A DNA stretch of 64,000 nucleotides from Halomonas borealis (GCF_004798905.1 NZ_SDMO01000001.1:310001-374000); one strand, 5' to 3'; shown: positions 40,684 through 51,262, counted from the stretch's first letter. Numbers and translations: made by a program. Notes: generated by a model from the letters alone, not told the origin.

Positions 40684-41895
40684 TCAGGACTCTCCCTCGT
40701 CGTTGGCATCGACACGGCTCAGTTCGGGATCCAGGAAGCGCGCGCCCTTCGGATAGGCCTCCGGGTAGCGGCGAATATGCGCCTTGAGGGTATCGAGCTG
40801 CTGCTGCAGGGCCGGCGTAACCTCGGCGTAGACATCGGTCACCAGGGTGTCGAGGGACGGCGGCGGGCGTTTCTCCGCACGCTTCATGGCCTCCAGAACC
40901 TCGCGGCGCAGCTGCTCCTGGAGCGTCTTCTCCTCGTCGTCGCTCCACCAGTCCTGCGCGGTCATCCAGCGCTGCATACGCAGGATCGGATCCTTCTCCT
41001 GCCAGGCCTCCTCCTCCTTGCGCGAGCGATAGCCCGAGGGGTCGTCCGACGACGAATGCGCCGCCAAGCGGTAGGTCATGGCCTCGATCAGCACCGGCTT
41101 GTTGTGCTCGACGGCGATGCGCCGCGCCTCCTGGGTGGCCCGGTGCACCGCCAGGATGTCGTTGCCATCGACGCGAATCACGTGCATGCGATAGCCCAGC
41201 GCCCGTGGCGCCACGCCATCGGCGGCGAACTGCTCGACCGTCGGCGTGGAGATGGCATAGCCATTGTTGCGGCAGAAGAAGATCACCGGCGCCTCGTGCA
41301 CCGCCGCCATGTTCAGGGCCGCGTGAAAGTCGCCCTCCGAGGCCGCGCCCTCGCCGAAGAAGGTGATGGTACAGCGACCTTCGCCGGCCAGCTTCTGCCC
41401 GTAGGCATAGCCGGCGGCCTGGGGAATCTGGGTGGCCAGCGGCGAGGAGATCGTCATGTAATGGAGCTTGCGCGACCCATAGTGGATCGGCATCTGGCGC
41501 CCCTTGCCATAGTCCAGCTCGTTGCCGAACAGCTGATTCATGAACTCATCGAAGCCGAAACCGCGATAGACCAGCGAACCCTGCTCGCGGTATTGGGCCA
41601 TGATCATGTCGGCATCATCGAGCGCCGCGGTGGCACCGATCACGGCGGCCTCCTCGCCGGTGCACTGCATGTAGAAGGACAGCCGCCCCTGCCGCTGGGC
41701 GGCCAGCATGCGCTCGTCGAGCACGCGGGTGGCGATCATCGCCCGGTAGATCGCTCGGGCCGCGTCGCGGTCGAGCGAGGGAGGCTCGGCACCCTCGAAG
41801 AGCGTGCCTTCCTGGGTCAGCATCCTAAAGGTAGGAATGCCGAACTCGTCACCGGCCAGGAACTCCGGCACGTAGATGTCTCGCGTCGTGGTCAT
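40684..41895 (-). CDS. bkdA1: Branched-chain 2-oxoacid dehydrogenase E1 alpha subunit
   Basis: 403 aa. The thiamin-diphosphate motif [15 protein letters not shown] through CRNNGYAIS is clear, and [14 protein letters not shown] is the phosphorylation-loop region of E1 alpha. [17 protein letters not shown] matches the BCKDH branch. AAGGA is eight bases before the ATG at 41895; the ATG at 41901 is also possible but has only two bases of spacing. First gene of bkdA1-bkdA2-bkdB. The E3 subunit gene is not in the window. Confidence 0.9.
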   Translation of the reverse strand: MTTTRDIYVPEFLAGDEFGIPTFRMLTQEGTLFEGAEPPSLDRDAARAIYRAMIATRVLDERMLAAQRQGRLSFYMQCTGEEAAVIGATAALDDADMIMAQYREQGSLVYRGFGFDEFMNQLFGNELDYGKGRQMPIHYGSRKLHYMTISSPLATQIPQAAGYAYGQKLAGEGRCTITFFGEGAASEGDFHAALNMAAVHEAPVIFFCRNNGYAISTPTVEQFAADGVAPRALGYRMHVIRVDGNDILAVHRATQEARRIAVEHNKPVLIEAMTYRLAAHSSSDDPSGYRSRKEEEAWQEKDPILRMQRWMTAQDWWSDDEEKTLQEQLRREVLEAMKRAEKRPPPSLDTLVTDVYAEVTPALQQQLDTLKAHIRRYPEAYPKGARFLDPELSRVDANDEGES

Positions 41896-42056
41896 CGTCA
41901 TGATCCTTACCCCTTTTGGGGGCAGTGTTGTCTCTCTTGTCTCGGACCGCCAGGGGATCACCCCGGCGTCGATCAACGCACAGATTTGACGTTAACGTAA
42001 ACTGGAAAGACTGGATACCCGACGAATGTCATAGCCCCTCGGCGAGACCCACGCGA

Positions 42057-42809
42057 TCATGTCAGCGTCGGCTGTAGCCGAGCGAACAGGCTGTCCACGG
42101 TCAGCGCCAGCAGGCCGATCAGCAGCGCGCCCTGCAGCACGTAGGCGGTATTGCCGTTGACGATGCCCGAGATGATCGGGTCGCCCAGGTTGCTGGCGCC
42201 CACGGTGGCGCCGATCGCCGCGGTGGCGATATTGATGGTCACCGAGGTGCGGATGCCGGCCAGGATCACCGGGGCGGCCAACGGCAGTTCCACCTGACGC
42301 AGCAACTGGCCGCCGGTCATGCCCATGCCGCGGGCCGCCTCGCGCACGCCAGGATCGATGCCCTCGAGCCCGGCCAGGGTGTTGCGCACGATCGGCAGCA
42401 GCCCGTAGAGCAGCAAGGCGACGATGATCGGCAGGGTGCCGAAGCCCAGCACCGGGACCGCCAGCGCCAGCACCGCCACCGGCGGGAAGGTCTGGCCGAT
42501 CGAGGCCAGCTGGGCGACCAGCGGCAGGAAATCGCGTCCGGCGCGGCGCGTGACCGCCACCGCGGCCCCGACACCCAGCGCCACCGCGGCGAGCGACGCC
42601 ACGGCGACGACGAACACATGGCGGCCGAGCAGGACCAGGAAGTCGGCTCGGGCATAGACGACGCGGCGGCTGTCCGGCTCGACCAGGCGGAAGAGCCCCT
42701 GCAAGGACTCCATGCCCAGGCAGGCGCCGAGCAACAGCGCCGCCCACAACACCGGCGCCAGCCAGCGCCTCCGCGCGCCTCCCCGCAGGATGCCGGTCGC
42801 CTCACTCAT
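42057..42809 (-). CDS. yehW: OsmU-type glycine betaine/choline ABC permease, YehW
   Basis: 250 aa with about six membrane helices and the BPD_transp_1 EAA loop GVREAARGMGMTGGQLLRQVELPLA. Its place as the last gene after osmF-yehY-yehX, together with its size, matches E. coli yehW (243 aa). It overlaps yehX by eight bases. It would form the permease with YehY for compatible-solute import. Confidence 0.88.
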   Translation of the reverse strand: MSEATGILRGGARRRWLAPVLWAALLLGACLGMESLQGLFRLVEPDSRRVVYARADFLVLLGRHVFVVAVASLAAVALGVGAAVAVTRRAGRDFLPLVAQLASIGQTFPPVAVLALAVPVLGFGTLPIIVALLLYGLLPIVRNTLAGLEGIDPGVREAARGMGMTGGQLLRQVELPLAAPVILAGIRTSVTINIATAAIGATVGASNLGDPIISGIVNGNTAYVLQGALLIGLLALTVDSLFARLQPTLT

Positions 42810-43746
42810 GGGAGCGGGCCCCCACCAGGCGGCGCAGCGACAGCTCGCCGATGGCCATGCCCTGGTCGTCGATCACGACCAACCGCTCGGCGTGGCGCCA
42901 CAGCATCATCGACAGCGCCTCGCGTAGGGTCGCATGGCGCGAGATGCGCTCCCCGGGCAGAGGCTTCGCGCCTAACGGCATCATCCGCTCGCCGACGGTC
43001 AACAGCGCCGCCTCCTTCAGGCCGCGATCCTCGCCACCGAGCAGCGATGCCACGAAACCGTCGGCGGGCTCGCGCAGCAACGCGAGCGGATGGCCCTGCT
43101 GACGAATGCGTCCCTGATCCATGACCACCAGCCGATCGGCCAGTCGCAGCGCCTCGTCCATGTCATGGGTCACGAAGACGATGGTCTTCTGCAGCCGCGC
43201 CTGCAGCTCACGCAGCTCGTGTTGGAGGGTCTCGCGGGTGATCGGATCCAGCGCCCCGAAGGGCTCGTCCATCAGCAGGATATCGGGGTCGGCGGCCAGC
43301 GCTCGCGCCACCCCGACCCGCTGCGCCTGGCCGCCGGACAGCTGGCGCGGCATCTTGTCGGCGAACTCGTCCATCGGCAGGCCGAGCATGGTCATCAGCG
43401 ACTCGACCCGCGCATGGATGCGCGACGCCGGCCACTTGAGCAGCCTCGGCACCAGGCCGATGTTGCGCGCCACCGTCCAGTGCGGGAACAGCCCGGTGCT
43501 CTGGATCGCATAGCCCATGCGCCGGCGCAGGGTCTCCTCGCGGAAGCCACGGATCTGCTGACCATCGATATGGATCTCGCCGTCGCTGTGCTCGATCAGG
43601 CGATTGATCATGCGTAGGGTCGTCGACTTGCCGCACCCCGAGGTGCCGACCAGCACACTCAGCTCCCCGGGCGCCATGCGCAGCGAGATGTCATCCACCG
43701 CGGTGGTCTGGCCGAAGCGCTTGGAGACGCCGATGAGTTCGATCAT
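42802..43746 (-). CDS. yehX: OsmU-type ABC transporter ATP-binding protein, YehX
   Basis: 314 aa. Walker A GTSGCGKST (35-43), signature LSGGQAQRVGVARAL, Walker B ILLMDEPFGALDP and the switch VTHDMDEAL are all intact. The C-terminal ~75 residues (ISRHATLREALSMMLWRHAERLVVIDDQ) form a single CBS-like unit, as in YehX/OpuCA, which may sense ionic strength or nucleotides. It overlaps yehY by four bases and yehW by eight. Confidence 0.92.
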   Translation of the reverse strand: MIELIGVSKRFGQTTAVDDISLRMAPGELSVLVGTSGCGKSTTLRMINRLIEHSDGEIHIDGQQIRGFREETLRRRMGYAIQSTGLFPHWTVARNIGLVPRLLKWPASRIHARVESLMTMLGLPMDEFADKMPRQLSGGQAQRVGVARALAADPDILLMDEPFGALDPITRETLQHELRELQARLQKTIVFVTHDMDEALRLADRLVVMDQGRIRQQGHPLALLREPADGFVASLLGGEDRGLKEAALLTVGERMMPLGAKPLPGERISRHATLREALSMMLWRHAERLVVIDDQGMAIGELSLRRLVGARSHE

Positions 43747-44921
43747 GAAGCCGCTCCTTGGCGCAGCCGGTCGCTCAGGGCACCGAGCAGGGCATCGGCG
43801 ACCAACGCCATGACCAGGATCGGCAAGGCACCGAGCAGGACCATGTCCATGGCGGCCTGCCCGAGCCCCTGGAAGATGAAGGTACCGAGGCCACCGGCCC
43901 CGATCAGCGCGGCCACGGCGGCAAGCCCGATGGCCTGCACCGTGGTGATGCGAATGCCTTCGAGGATCACCGGTGCGGCCAGCGGCAGGCGCACCTGGCG
44001 AAATATCTGACCGCGGCTCATGCCCATGCCGCGGGCCGCGTCGATCACCCCGGTGTCCACCTCATCGAGGGCCACGAAGGTATTGCGCACCATCGGCAGC
44101 AGGCTGTAGCCGACCAGCGCCAACAGCGCCGGCGCCCAACCGATGCCGCTCACGCCCAGCGCCGCCAGCCACTCGACGTGGGCGGCCAGCCAGGCGAGCG
44201 GCGCCAGCAACAGGCCGAACAGCGCCAGGCTGGGGATCGTCTGCAGGGAGTTGAGCAACGCGAAACCGAGGGTCCGGCAGCGAACCCAACGGCGCATGGC
44301 CAGGGCGATGGCCACCCCGAGCAACAGGCTGATCGCGACGGCGGCGCCGACCAGCAGCAGGTGCTCGCCGATGGCGGCGATGAAGCCGTCACGGCGCGCG
44401 AGCAGTTCCTGGCGCAACGCCAACGGCTCGAGCCCGCTGGCAAGCCAGACGGCGAGGCTCATGAGCGGTGGCAACAACAGTGCCCCGCCCAGCAGGCGTG
44501 GCAGTGCCAGCCGCGTGCGCAGCTCGACCATCGCCAACAGCAACAGGAACAGCGCCACCCAGACGCCGGCGCCGATGCCCAGGCGCGCCTGGGGCATCTC
44601 GGATTCGATCAGGCGTGCCGCGGCCAGGGCGAGCCAGGCCGGCAAGGCCGCGAGCATCGCCACCACCAGCCCCAGGGCCAGGCGTAGATGCCGCCGGGAA
44701 GGCCGCCAGGCCAGGGCCAGCATGGCGAGCATCGGCGCCAGGCTGGCCACCAGGCCCGGCCAGCCGGCGACATCCCAGGCGCCATGCCCCTGCCCGGACA
44801 CGATACGATTCGGCGCCACGCTGACCGCATCGAACACCACCCAGGCCAGCAGCCCCGCCAGCCCCAGGCTCAACAGCACCACGTTAGGACGAGCCCCGCC
44901 AGGGTTCAGCGCGTCGCTCAT
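43743..44921 (-). CDS. yehY: OsmU-type ABC permease, YehY
   Basis: 392 aa, longer than a usual permease because of an extra N-terminal hydrophobic half (about 1-165), exactly the feature of YehY (385 aa in E. coli). The EAA loop DAARGMGMSRGQIFRQVRLPLA lies near residue 300 and is preceded by the BPD helices. It partners with YehW. Four-base overlaps with osmF upstream and yehX downstream indicate one operon. Confidence 0.9.
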   Translation of the reverse strand: MSDALNPGGARPNVVLLSLGLAGLLAWVVFDAVSVAPNRIVSGQGHGAWDVAGWPGLVASLAPMLAMLALAWRPSRRHLRLALGLVVAMLAALPAWLALAAARLIESEMPQARLGIGAGVWVALFLLLLAMVELRTRLALPRLLGGALLLPPLMSLAVWLASGLEPLALRQELLARRDGFIAAIGEHLLLVGAAVAISLLLGVAIALAMRRWVRCRTLGFALLNSLQTIPSLALFGLLLAPLAWLAAHVEWLAALGVSGIGWAPALLALVGYSLLPMVRNTFVALDEVDTGVIDAARGMGMSRGQIFRQVRLPLAAPVILEGIRITTVQAIGLAAVAALIGAGGLGTFIFQGLGQAAMDMVLLGALPILVMALVADALLGALSDRLRQGAAS

Positions 44922-45862
44922 TCGTCCAGGCTGTCGAGGAAGTCCGATGCCACCTGGGCCGGGGCGCGCCCATTGACGGCCACGTCACCGTTGAGGCGCT
45001 GCAGGGTGTCGCGATCCAGCGCCGCGAAGACCGGTGCCAGCAGGGTCTCGATCCGGGGATAGGCCTCGAGCACCTCGCCGCGCACCACCGGCGCCGGCTG
45101 GTAGACGGGCTGCACGCCCAGGCTGTCATCCAGCACCATGAGATCCAGGGCCTTGAGCCCGCCGTCGGTGCCGTAGGTCATGGCGGCGTTGACGCCGCTG
45201 GTCTGGCGCGCGGCGGCCCGCATGGTGGCGGCGGTGTTGCCGCCGGAGAGCACCAGCAGCTCATCCTCGGAGAGCTCGAAGCCATAGGCCTCCTGGAAGG
45301 CCGGCAGCGCCTGGGGCGACTCGACGAACTCGGCGCTCGCCGCCAGCTTGAAATCGCCACCCTCGTTCAGGTAGCCGGCCAGGTCCTCGAGGCTGGTCAG
45401 GTCGTGCTCGCGGGCCAGCTCGCCGCGCACGCTGATCGCCCAGGTGTTGTTGGCCTCGGCGGGCGCCAGCCACACCAGGTCGTTGGCCTCGCGGTCCTTC
45501 TGCCTGACGGTCTCGAGGGCCTGTGCGGGATCCTTCCAGGCCGCACTGTCGGTCATGTCGAAGAAGAAGGCGCCGTTGCCGGTATATTCCGGATACAGAT
45601 CGATCTCGCCGGCGGTCAGGGCACCGCGCACGATGCTGGTGACACCCAGCTGCAGGCGGTCCTCCACCGGGATATCACCGGCCGCCAGGCGCTGCAGGAT
45701 CAGCTGCCCCAGCACCGAGCCCTCGGTATCGATCTTGGAGGCGACCACCACCGGCGCCTGAGCGGCGTCCGAGGCGCTCTCTTGTGCGAGGGCCTGTGTC
45801 GTGGTCAGGCTCATCAGGGTCGCCGCCACCGCGGCGGTGAAGCGTGTCAGTGCTGGCTGCAT
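44918..45862 (-). CDS. osmF: OsmU substrate-binding protein OsmF (YehZ)
   Basis: 314 aa with a signal peptide (MQPALTRFTAAVAATLMSLT, predicted cleavage near AQA-QE). The mature part is an OpuAC-type binding protein: ASKIDTEGSVLGQLILQRL, LYPEYTGNGAFFF and NNTWAISVRGELA are characteristic of the OsmF/YehZ/OpuC family. It captures glycine betaine, choline-O-sulfate or related osmolytes for the YehYXW complex. First gene of the operon; start at 45862 with a sigma-70/S-type promoter upstream (45898-45927). Confidence 0.9.
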   Translation of the reverse strand: MQPALTRFTAAVAATLMSLTTTQALAQESASDAAQAPVVVASKIDTEGSVLGQLILQRLAAGDIPVEDRLQLGVTSIVRGALTAGEIDLYPEYTGNGAFFFDMTDSAAWKDPAQALETVRQKDREANDLVWLAPAEANNTWAISVRGELAREHDLTSLEDLAGYLNEGGDFKLAASAEFVESPQALPAFQEAYGFELSEDELLVLSGGNTAATMRAAARQTSGVNAAMTYGTDGGLKALDLMVLDDSLGVQPVYQPAPVVRGEVLEAYPRIETLLAPVFAALDRDTLQRLNGDVAVNGRAPAQVASDFLDSLDE

Positions 45863-45897
45863 GAATACCACCCAGTTCCCGATTGAATGTATGCTGG

Positions 45898-45927
45898 AGT
45901 ATAAGGCCTGTATAGCTTCGCTGTCAG
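45898..45927 (-). promoter_or_regulatory. Promoter of the osmF-yehYXW operon
   Basis: On the minus strand CTGACA (45927-45922) and TATACT (45903-45898) are 18 bp apart, about 36 bp before the osmF ATG. TATACT is also the favoured -10 of stationary-phase sigma-S promoters, which drive osmF in enterobacteria. Which factor reads it cannot be told from sequence. Confidence 0.5.
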
Positions 45928-45959
45928 AGCCCCACCTCAAACGCCCGGAACGAGACCGC

Positions 45960-46922
45960 ATGCCGCCCTTCCGTGACGACCTTCGCCCCTGGCGCCATCC
46001 GCTGGTACGCGACCTGGCCTGGCTGCTGCAGGCCCCGGACCTGGTGACCCTCGACACGCCCGGCCGACCCGACCGGCGCTGCCTCGGCCTCGAGAGTGAC
46101 GCGGCCCTGGTCGACTATCTGGCGCCGCTGGATGCCGCCCCCGCTCCCCTGGTGCGCTACGTCGGCAGCTCACTCGAGGGACGCATGGGGCATTATCACG
46201 AGCGCCTGTGGCAGTTCCTGCTCGAGACGGCGCCGCAGACCCGGCTGCTCGCCAACAACCTGCCGGTGCTTCGGGAACGCCGTACCCTGGGAGAACTCGA
46301 CCTGGTCTATGCCGAGGCCCCCGACCCTGCCCCGGTGCATCTCGAGGTCGCCATCAAGTACTACCTGGGGCTCCCCGAGGGCCCGGGACGCGACGATGAT
46401 CAGGCCCGCTGGGTCGGGCCCGGCGGGCTGGATAGCCTGGCCCTCAAGCGCCATCACCTGGCGCATCACCAGCTGCCCCTGGCCCAGCGCCCGGTGGCCC
46501 TGGAGGCGCTGGCCGAACGGCTGGGCGGGCCCATCCCCCGGCTTCGCCAGCGCCTGGCCATGCCCGGCGTGCTGTTCTACCCCTGGCATGCCCGCCTGCC
46601 CGCGCCGCGCGGCGCCACCCCCGACCACCTGCATGGCCACTGGCTTCACTGGCGCGACTGGCCGCGCTGGTGCGCCGAACTGCCCGAGACACCGCGTGGC
46701 GCCTGGCTCTGCAAGCCCCACTGGCTGGCCCTGCCGCCCGACGAGCAATTGACCTCGCTGTCGAGCCTGACGCACCGCCTGCGGCTGCACTTCGCCCATG
46801 GCGGCGCCCCGCTACAGCTCTGCCTGCGGCTGGGCCGGCCGGCGTCTCCCCTCTGGCGACGGGTGATCGTGGTCGACGATGCGTGGCCCCATCGGCTCCC
46901 GCTGCCACCGACCGACGACTGA
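45960..46922 (+). CDS. DUF1853 family protein
   Basis: 320 aa from the ATG at 45960. HPLVRDLAWLLQAPDL at the N-terminus, YHERLWQFLLETAPQTRLLANNLPV and LGELDLVY with VHLEVAIKYYLG match the DUF1853 pattern. The E-L-D-L-V and E-V-A-I-K-Y motifs resemble a PD-(D/E)XK nuclease core (D, then E-x-x-K), so a nuclease-like fold is plausible. No experimental role is known to me. It is divergent from osmF. Confidence 0.75.
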   Translation: MPPFRDDLRPWRHPLVRDLAWLLQAPDLVTLDTPGRPDRRCLGLESDAALVDYLAPLDAAPAPLVRYVGSSLEGRMGHYHERLWQFLLETAPQTRLLANNLPVLRERRTLGELDLVYAEAPDPAPVHLEVAIKYYLGLPEGPGRDDDQARWVGPGGLDSLALKRHHLAHHQLPLAQRPVALEALAERLGGPIPRLRQRLAMPGVLFYPWHARLPAPRGATPDHLHGHWLHWRDWPRWCAELPETPRGAWLCKPHWLALPPDEQLTSLSSLTHRLRLHFAHGGAPLQLCLRLGRPASPLWRRVIVVDDAWPHRLPLPPTDD

Positions 46923-46959
46923 GACGCTGACGACACCCTGACACCGCGCGTAACTAAAA

Positions 46960-46987
46960 TTTACAAACGGCGTTCCTAAACTATGCT
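46960..46987 (+). promoter_or_regulatory. Sigma-70 promoter upstream of the 78-aa gene
   Basis: TTTACA (46960-46965) and TATGCT (46982-46987) with 16-bp spacing lie in an AT-rich patch between the DUF1853 gene and the small gene at 47090. Transcription would start near 46994, giving a leader of about 95 nt. Confidence 0.45.
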
Positions 46988-47089
46988 GTCGATAAGGACC
47001 GAGCGACGGTGGCCTCTGCAGCGCCGACGCTCGCGAACCGACGACAGGCGACGGTGAGTCGCTTCCCAGCCATTCGGAGGGATGCCCTC

Positions 47090-47326
47090 ATGAACATCGA
47101 CGCGCGGATCGCCCCGCACTGGCAGCATATCCACGCCGACTGGTGGCAGGACCACCGGGGTAACGACATCCATCGTGTCGCCATCGATGATGATGCCGTC
47201 TATCACTGCCACCTCGCCGGCTCGTCACTGCCCTGGAACGCGGTCGCCCGCAGCCTCGCCGAGGCCATGGCGCTGGTCGATGCCGCGCCGCCCGAACGGC
47301 GGCCCCTGGTGGCCCCGCGCCCCTGA
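47090..47326 (+). CDS. Small protein of unknown function
   Basis: 78 aa, rich in Trp and His at the N-terminus (IAPHWQHIHADWWQDHRG). No family is recognised. GGAGG lies nine bases before the ATG at 47090, and a sigma-70-like promoter is present upstream. The ORF is also open upstream to 47009, but without conserved features. A strong hairpin (47352-47382) follows the stop. Confidence 0.6.
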   Translation: MNIDARIAPHWQHIHADWWQDHRGNDIHRVAIDDDAVYHCHLAGSSLPWNAVARSLAEAMALVDAAPPERRPLVAPRP

Positions 47327-47351
47327 GCCACGCGGGCCAGCCCTCCGACAC

Positions 47352-47382
47352 GACGGCGCCCGGCCTATAGCCGGGCGCCGTC
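47352..47382. terminator. Strong hairpin between convergent genes, probable bidirectional terminator
   Basis: A perfect 13-bp stem (gacggcgcccggc with its complement) and a five-base loop lie between the 78-aa gene and the convergent cysS. No T-run follows on either strand, so it would act by structure or with Rho. Confidence 0.5.
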
Positions 47383-47497
47383 ACTCATCATGCTGGCGAT
47401 CACCTTCCAGGGGCGATGCCCGCAACAACGCCAGGCCGCTATCGCAGGCGGCACGCGCCGCCTGCGTCCCCCGGCGAGATCCATCGCCGGCGCGCCG

Positions 47498-48904
47498 TCA
47501 TTCGCCCGGTGCCTCGAACACCCAGCCCGTCCCCTCGCGGCTGTCCTTGAGCACGATGCCGAGCGCGGCCAGCTCGTCGCGGATGGCGTCGGCGGTGGCG
47601 AAGTCACGGGCCTTCTTGGCCTCGCCGCGCGCGACGATCCTTGCCTCGATCGCCTCCTCGGACAGCGGAAGCTCACCGCCGGCGCCCTTCAGGAAGGCCG
47701 CCGGCGCCTGCTGCAGCAGGCCGAGCACGCCGCCCAGGCGCTTGAGTTCGGCGGCCAGGGCCGGCGCCTGCACGGGTGCCTCCTGCTTGGCACGGTTAAG
47801 CTCCCGGGCCAACTCGAACAGCACCGACACCGCCTCGGCGGTGTTGAAGTCATCGTCCATGGCCGCGGTGAAGCGCGCATCGAAGCGAGCGTCGACCTCG
47901 CCTGACGGCGCCTCCATGTCGTCGAGCGCCAGCCCTTCCAACGCATTGTAGAAACGCTCCAGCGACTTGCGGGCATCGGCCAGCGAATCCGGCGCGTAAT
48001 TGATCGGGCTGCGGTAGTGGCTGGACACCAGCAGGTAGCGCACCACCTCGGCATCGTGATGCTCGAGCACATCGCGGATGGTGAAGAAGTTATCCAGCGA
48101 CTTGGACATCTTCTCGTGGTTGACCCGCACCGCGCCGGCATGCATCCAGGTGTTGACGTAGGGCTTGCCGGTAGCGGCCTCGCTCTGGGCGATCTCGTTC
48201 TCGTGGTGCGGGAAGGTCAGGTCCGGCCCGCCGCCATGGATATCGAAGGTCTCGCCCAGGCAGCAGGTGGACATCGCCGAGCACTCGATATGCCAACCAG
48301 GACGCCCTTCGCCCCAGGGCGAGGACCAGCTGGCCTCCGAGGGCTTGGCGGCCTTCCACAGCACGAAGTCGAGCGGGTCTTCCTTGTGTTCGTCGACATC
48401 GACCCGGGCGCCGGAACGCATGTCGTCCAGGTCGCGGTTGTTGAGCTTGCCGTAACCATCGAACCGGCGGACCCGGTAGTAGACGTCGCCATTGGCCGCC
48501 GCGTAGGCGTAGTCCTTGTCGATCAGCGTCTCGATCATCGTCACGATCTCGTCGAGATGCTGGGTGGCGCGCGGCTCGGCGTCCGGACGCTGCACCCCGA
48601 GGCGGCCCTCATCCTCGTGCATGGCATCGATCATGCGCTCGGTGAGCGTCGCGATGGTCTCGCCGTTGTCGTCGGCCCGCTTGAGGATCTTATCGTCGAT
48701 GTCGGTGATGTTGCGCACGTAGTTGACGTCATAGCCGCGGGCCCGCAGGTAGCGAGTAATCACATCGAAGGCCACCATCACCCGGGCATGCCCCAGGTGG
48801 CAGTAGTCGTAGACGGTCATCCCGCAGACGTACATGCGGACCTTGCCCGATTCGATGGGCGTGAAGGTTTCCTTGCGGCGCGTCAGGGTGTTGTAGATCT
48901 GCAT
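47498..48904 (-). CDS. cysS: Cysteinyl-tRNA synthetase
   Basis: 468 aa. The class I motif is CHLGHARVM (HIGH equivalent) and [10 protein letters not shown] the KMSKS motif. Zinc-binding C27 is in YVCGMTVYD, with the later [10 protein letters not shown] and [13 protein letters not shown]. It charges tRNA-Cys. The start at 48904 ([12 protein letters not shown]) is the standard N-terminus, one base after the glnS stop. The frame stays open to 49066 but that overlaps glnS. Confidence 0.96.
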   Translation of the reverse strand: MQIYNTLTRRKETFTPIESGKVRMYVCGMTVYDYCHLGHARVMVAFDVITRYLRARGYDVNYVRNITDIDDKILKRADDNGETIATLTERMIDAMHEDEGRLGVQRPDAEPRATQHLDEIVTMIETLIDKDYAYAAANGDVYYRVRRFDGYGKLNNRDLDDMRSGARVDVDEHKEDPLDFVLWKAAKPSEASWSSPWGEGRPGWHIECSAMSTCCLGETFDIHGGGPDLTFPHHENEIAQSEAATGKPYVNTWMHAGAVRVNHEKMSKSLDNFFTIRDVLEHHDAEVVRYLLVSSHYRSPINYAPDSLADARKSLERFYNALEGLALDDMEAPSGEVDARFDARFTAAMDDDFNTAEAVSVLFELARELNRAKQEAPVQAPALAAELKRLGGVLGLLQQAPAAFLKGAGGELPLSEEAIEARIVARGEAKKARDFATADAIRDELAALGIVLKDSREGTGWVFEAPGE

Positions 48905-48905
48905 G

Positions 48906-50585
48906 TCAGCCCTTCTTCTTGGCCTTGGCCCAGCCGTCCTTGAGCCCCACGGTGCGATTGAAGACCCGCTTGCCCGCCTCGCAGGCATGGCGATCGGCAC
49001 AGAAATAGCCGACCCGCTCGAACTGGAAGCGGCTCTCGGCCGTCGCCTCGGCGAGGCTCGGCTCACCCATGGCGTGAACCACGCTCAGCGACTCGGGATT
49101 CAGGTGCTCGAGGAAGTCGGCATCCTTGTCCTTGTCCGGCTGTTCGACCGTGAACAGGTTGTCGTAGAGACGCACTTCCATGGGCACCGCATGGGCGGTG
49201 CTGACCCAGTGGAGTACGCCCTTGACCTTGCGACCCTCGGGGTTCTTGCCCAGCGTATCGAAGTCCACCGAACAGCGCAGCTCACTGACCTCGCCAGCCG
49301 CATCCTTGATCACCTCGTCGCAGCGAATGACATAGGAGTTGCGCAGCCGCACCTCCTTGCCCGGCGCCAGGCGGAAGAACTTCTTCGGCGGCTCTTCCAT
49401 GAAGTCGTCGCGGTCGATGTAGACCTCGCGAGTGAACGGGATCTGGCGCACGGCCATGTCCTCACGGGCCGGATGGCCCGCCACCTGATAGGTCTCCTCA
49501 TGGGACTCCGGCACGTTGGTCAGCACCACCTTGAGCGGCTTGAGCACGCACATGGCACGCGGCGCGTTGTCCTCGAGGTCGGAGCGGATGGCGTGGTAGA
49601 GCATGGCGATGTCGACCAGACCGCCGTCGGCACGGGTCACGCCGATCATCTCGCAGAACTTGCGGATCGAGGCCGGGGTATAGCCACGGCGACGCATGCC
49701 GGAAATGGTCGGCAGGCGCGGGTCATCCCAGCCGTCGACGATGTCCTCGTCGACCAGCAGCTTGAGCTTGCGCTTGGAGGTCAGGGTGTAATTCAGGTTC
49801 AGCCGGGCGAACTCGATCTGGCGCGGCTTGGCCGGCACCGGCAGGTTATCGAGGAACCATTCATAGAGCGGACGATGATCCTCGAACTCCAGGGTGCAGA
49901 CGGAGTGGCTCACGCCTTCCAGGGCATCGGACTGGCCGTGGGTGAAGTCGTAGGACGGATAGATCTTCCACTTGTCGCCGGTCTGGTGATGCGAGGCATG
50001 GCGGATGCGGTAGAGGATCGGGTCGCGCAGGTTGATGTTGGAGGCGGCCATGTCGATCTTGGCGCGCAGCACCTTCTCGCCTTCGGCGAACTCGCCGACC
50101 CGCATGCGTTCCAGCAGGTCGAGGTTCTCCTCGACGCCGCGCTCGCGATAGGGGCTCGGCGTGCCGGCCTCGGTGAGCGTGCCGCGATACTCGCGCATCT
50201 CCTCCGGCGAGAGGTCGTCGACATAGGCCTTGCCTTCACGGATCAGGTGCTGGGCCCAGGCGTACAGCTGGTCGAAGTAGTCCGAGGCGAAACGCACCTG
50301 GCCCGCCCACTCATGGCCCAGCCAGCTGACGTCCTCCTTGATGGCATCGATATAGGCCTGCTCTTCCTTCGCCGGATTGGTGTCGTCGAAGCGCAGATGA
50401 CAGTCGCCACCGAACTGCTCGGCGAGCCCGAAATTCAGACAGATCGATTTGGCATGGCCGATATGCAGGAAGCCGTTGGGCTCCGGCGGGAAACGGGTGA
50501 TGATCTTCCCTTGCCGGCCGGCCTCGATCTCTTCGCTGATCTGGTTGCGAATGAAGTTCGGTGCGCTGGTGGTCTCGCTGGTCAT
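48906..50585 (-). CDS. glnS: Glutaminyl-tRNA synthetase
   Basis: 559 aa. [15 protein letters not shown] gives the HIGH motif (41-44), and LTSKRKL (about 266) is the KMSKS equivalent. [17 protein letters not shown] and [18 protein letters not shown] are GlnRS signatures. The C-terminal anticodon-binding beta barrels occupy about 340-555. cysS begins one base after the stop, so the two tRNA synthetases are co-transcribed. A TATAAT box on the minus strand at 50675-50680 is a likely -10 element. Confidence 0.96.
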   Translation of the reverse strand: MTSETTSAPNFIRNQISEEIEAGRQGKIITRFPPEPNGFLHIGHAKSICLNFGLAEQFGGDCHLRFDDTNPAKEEQAYIDAIKEDVSWLGHEWAGQVRFASDYFDQLYAWAQHLIREGKAYVDDLSPEEMREYRGTLTEAGTPSPYRERGVEENLDLLERMRVGEFAEGEKVLRAKIDMAASNINLRDPILYRIRHASHHQTGDKWKIYPSYDFTHGQSDALEGVSHSVCTLEFEDHRPLYEWFLDNLPVPAKPRQIEFARLNLNYTLTSKRKLKLLVDEDIVDGWDDPRLPTISGMRRRGYTPASIRKFCEMIGVTRADGGLVDIAMLYHAIRSDLEDNAPRAMCVLKPLKVVLTNVPESHEETYQVAGHPAREDMAVRQIPFTREVYIDRDDFMEEPPKKFFRLAPGKEVRLRNSYVIRCDEVIKDAAGEVSELRCSVDFDTLGKNPEGRKVKGVLHWVSTAHAVPMEVRLYDNLFTVEQPDKDKDADFLEHLNPESLSVVHAMGEPSLAEATAESRFQFERVGYFCADRHACEAGKRVFNRTVGLKDGWAKAKKKG

Positions 50586-50734
50586 GTTGATTGGGCAACC
50601 TCTGGTGGAACGCGGGCCTGTCGTCGCAACGCCGCGGGCCTGACCACGGCTTCGCGCATCGACGCAAAACGGCTATTATAGCGTCACCTGCCCATAGGGC
50701 GCCAAGGCATCCCGCTTCGAGAAGACAGGACACC

Positions 50735-51244
50735 ATGATGATCATCTTGCAGACCAACTTCGGCGACATTCATATCGCGCTGAATCACGACAAGGCGCCG
50801 AAGACCGCCGCCAACTTCGAGCAGTACGTACGCGACGGCTTCTACGATAACACCCTCTTCCATCGGGTCATCGATGGCTTCATGGTCCAGGGCGGCGGCT
50901 TCGACCTGGATTTCAACCAGAAGCCGACCCGCGATCCGATCGAGAACGAGGCCGACAACGGCCTGACCAACACCCGCGGCACCCTGGCCATGGCCCGCAC
51001 CCAGGACCCGCATTCCGCCAGCTCGCAGTTCTTCATCAGCGTCGCCGACAACGACTTCCTCAACCATCGCGGCAAGAACCTGCAGGGCTGGGGCTACTGC
51101 GTGTTCGCCGAAGTGGTCCAGGGCATGGACGTGGTCGACCGCATCAAGGATGTGGCCACCACCCGCCGCGGCATGCACGCCGATGTGCCGGCCGAGGACG
51201 TGATCATCCAGCGCGCCTATGTCCAGGACGCCGCCGAGGCCTGA
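50735..51244 (+). CDS. ppiB: Peptidyl-prolyl cis-trans isomerase B (cyclophilin)
   Basis: 169 aa cyclophilin. [16 protein letters not shown] holds the catalytic Arg-Phe pair, [21 protein letters not shown] the substrate pocket, and [17 protein letters not shown] the C-terminal core. There is no signal peptide, so it is the cytoplasmic enzyme. Two tandem ATGs (50735, 50738) could serve as start. It is divergent from glnS and ends before a strong terminator. Confidence 0.94.
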   Translation: MMIILQTNFGDIHIALNHDKAPKTAANFEQYVRDGFYDNTLFHRVIDGFMVQGGGFDLDFNQKPTRDPIENEADNGLTNTRGTLAMARTQDPHSASSQFFISVADNDFLNHRGKNLQGWGYCVFAEVVQGMDVVDRIKDVATTRRGMHADVPAEDVIIQRAYVQDAAEA

Positions 51245-51262
51245 GACCGCCCCGAGCCACAG

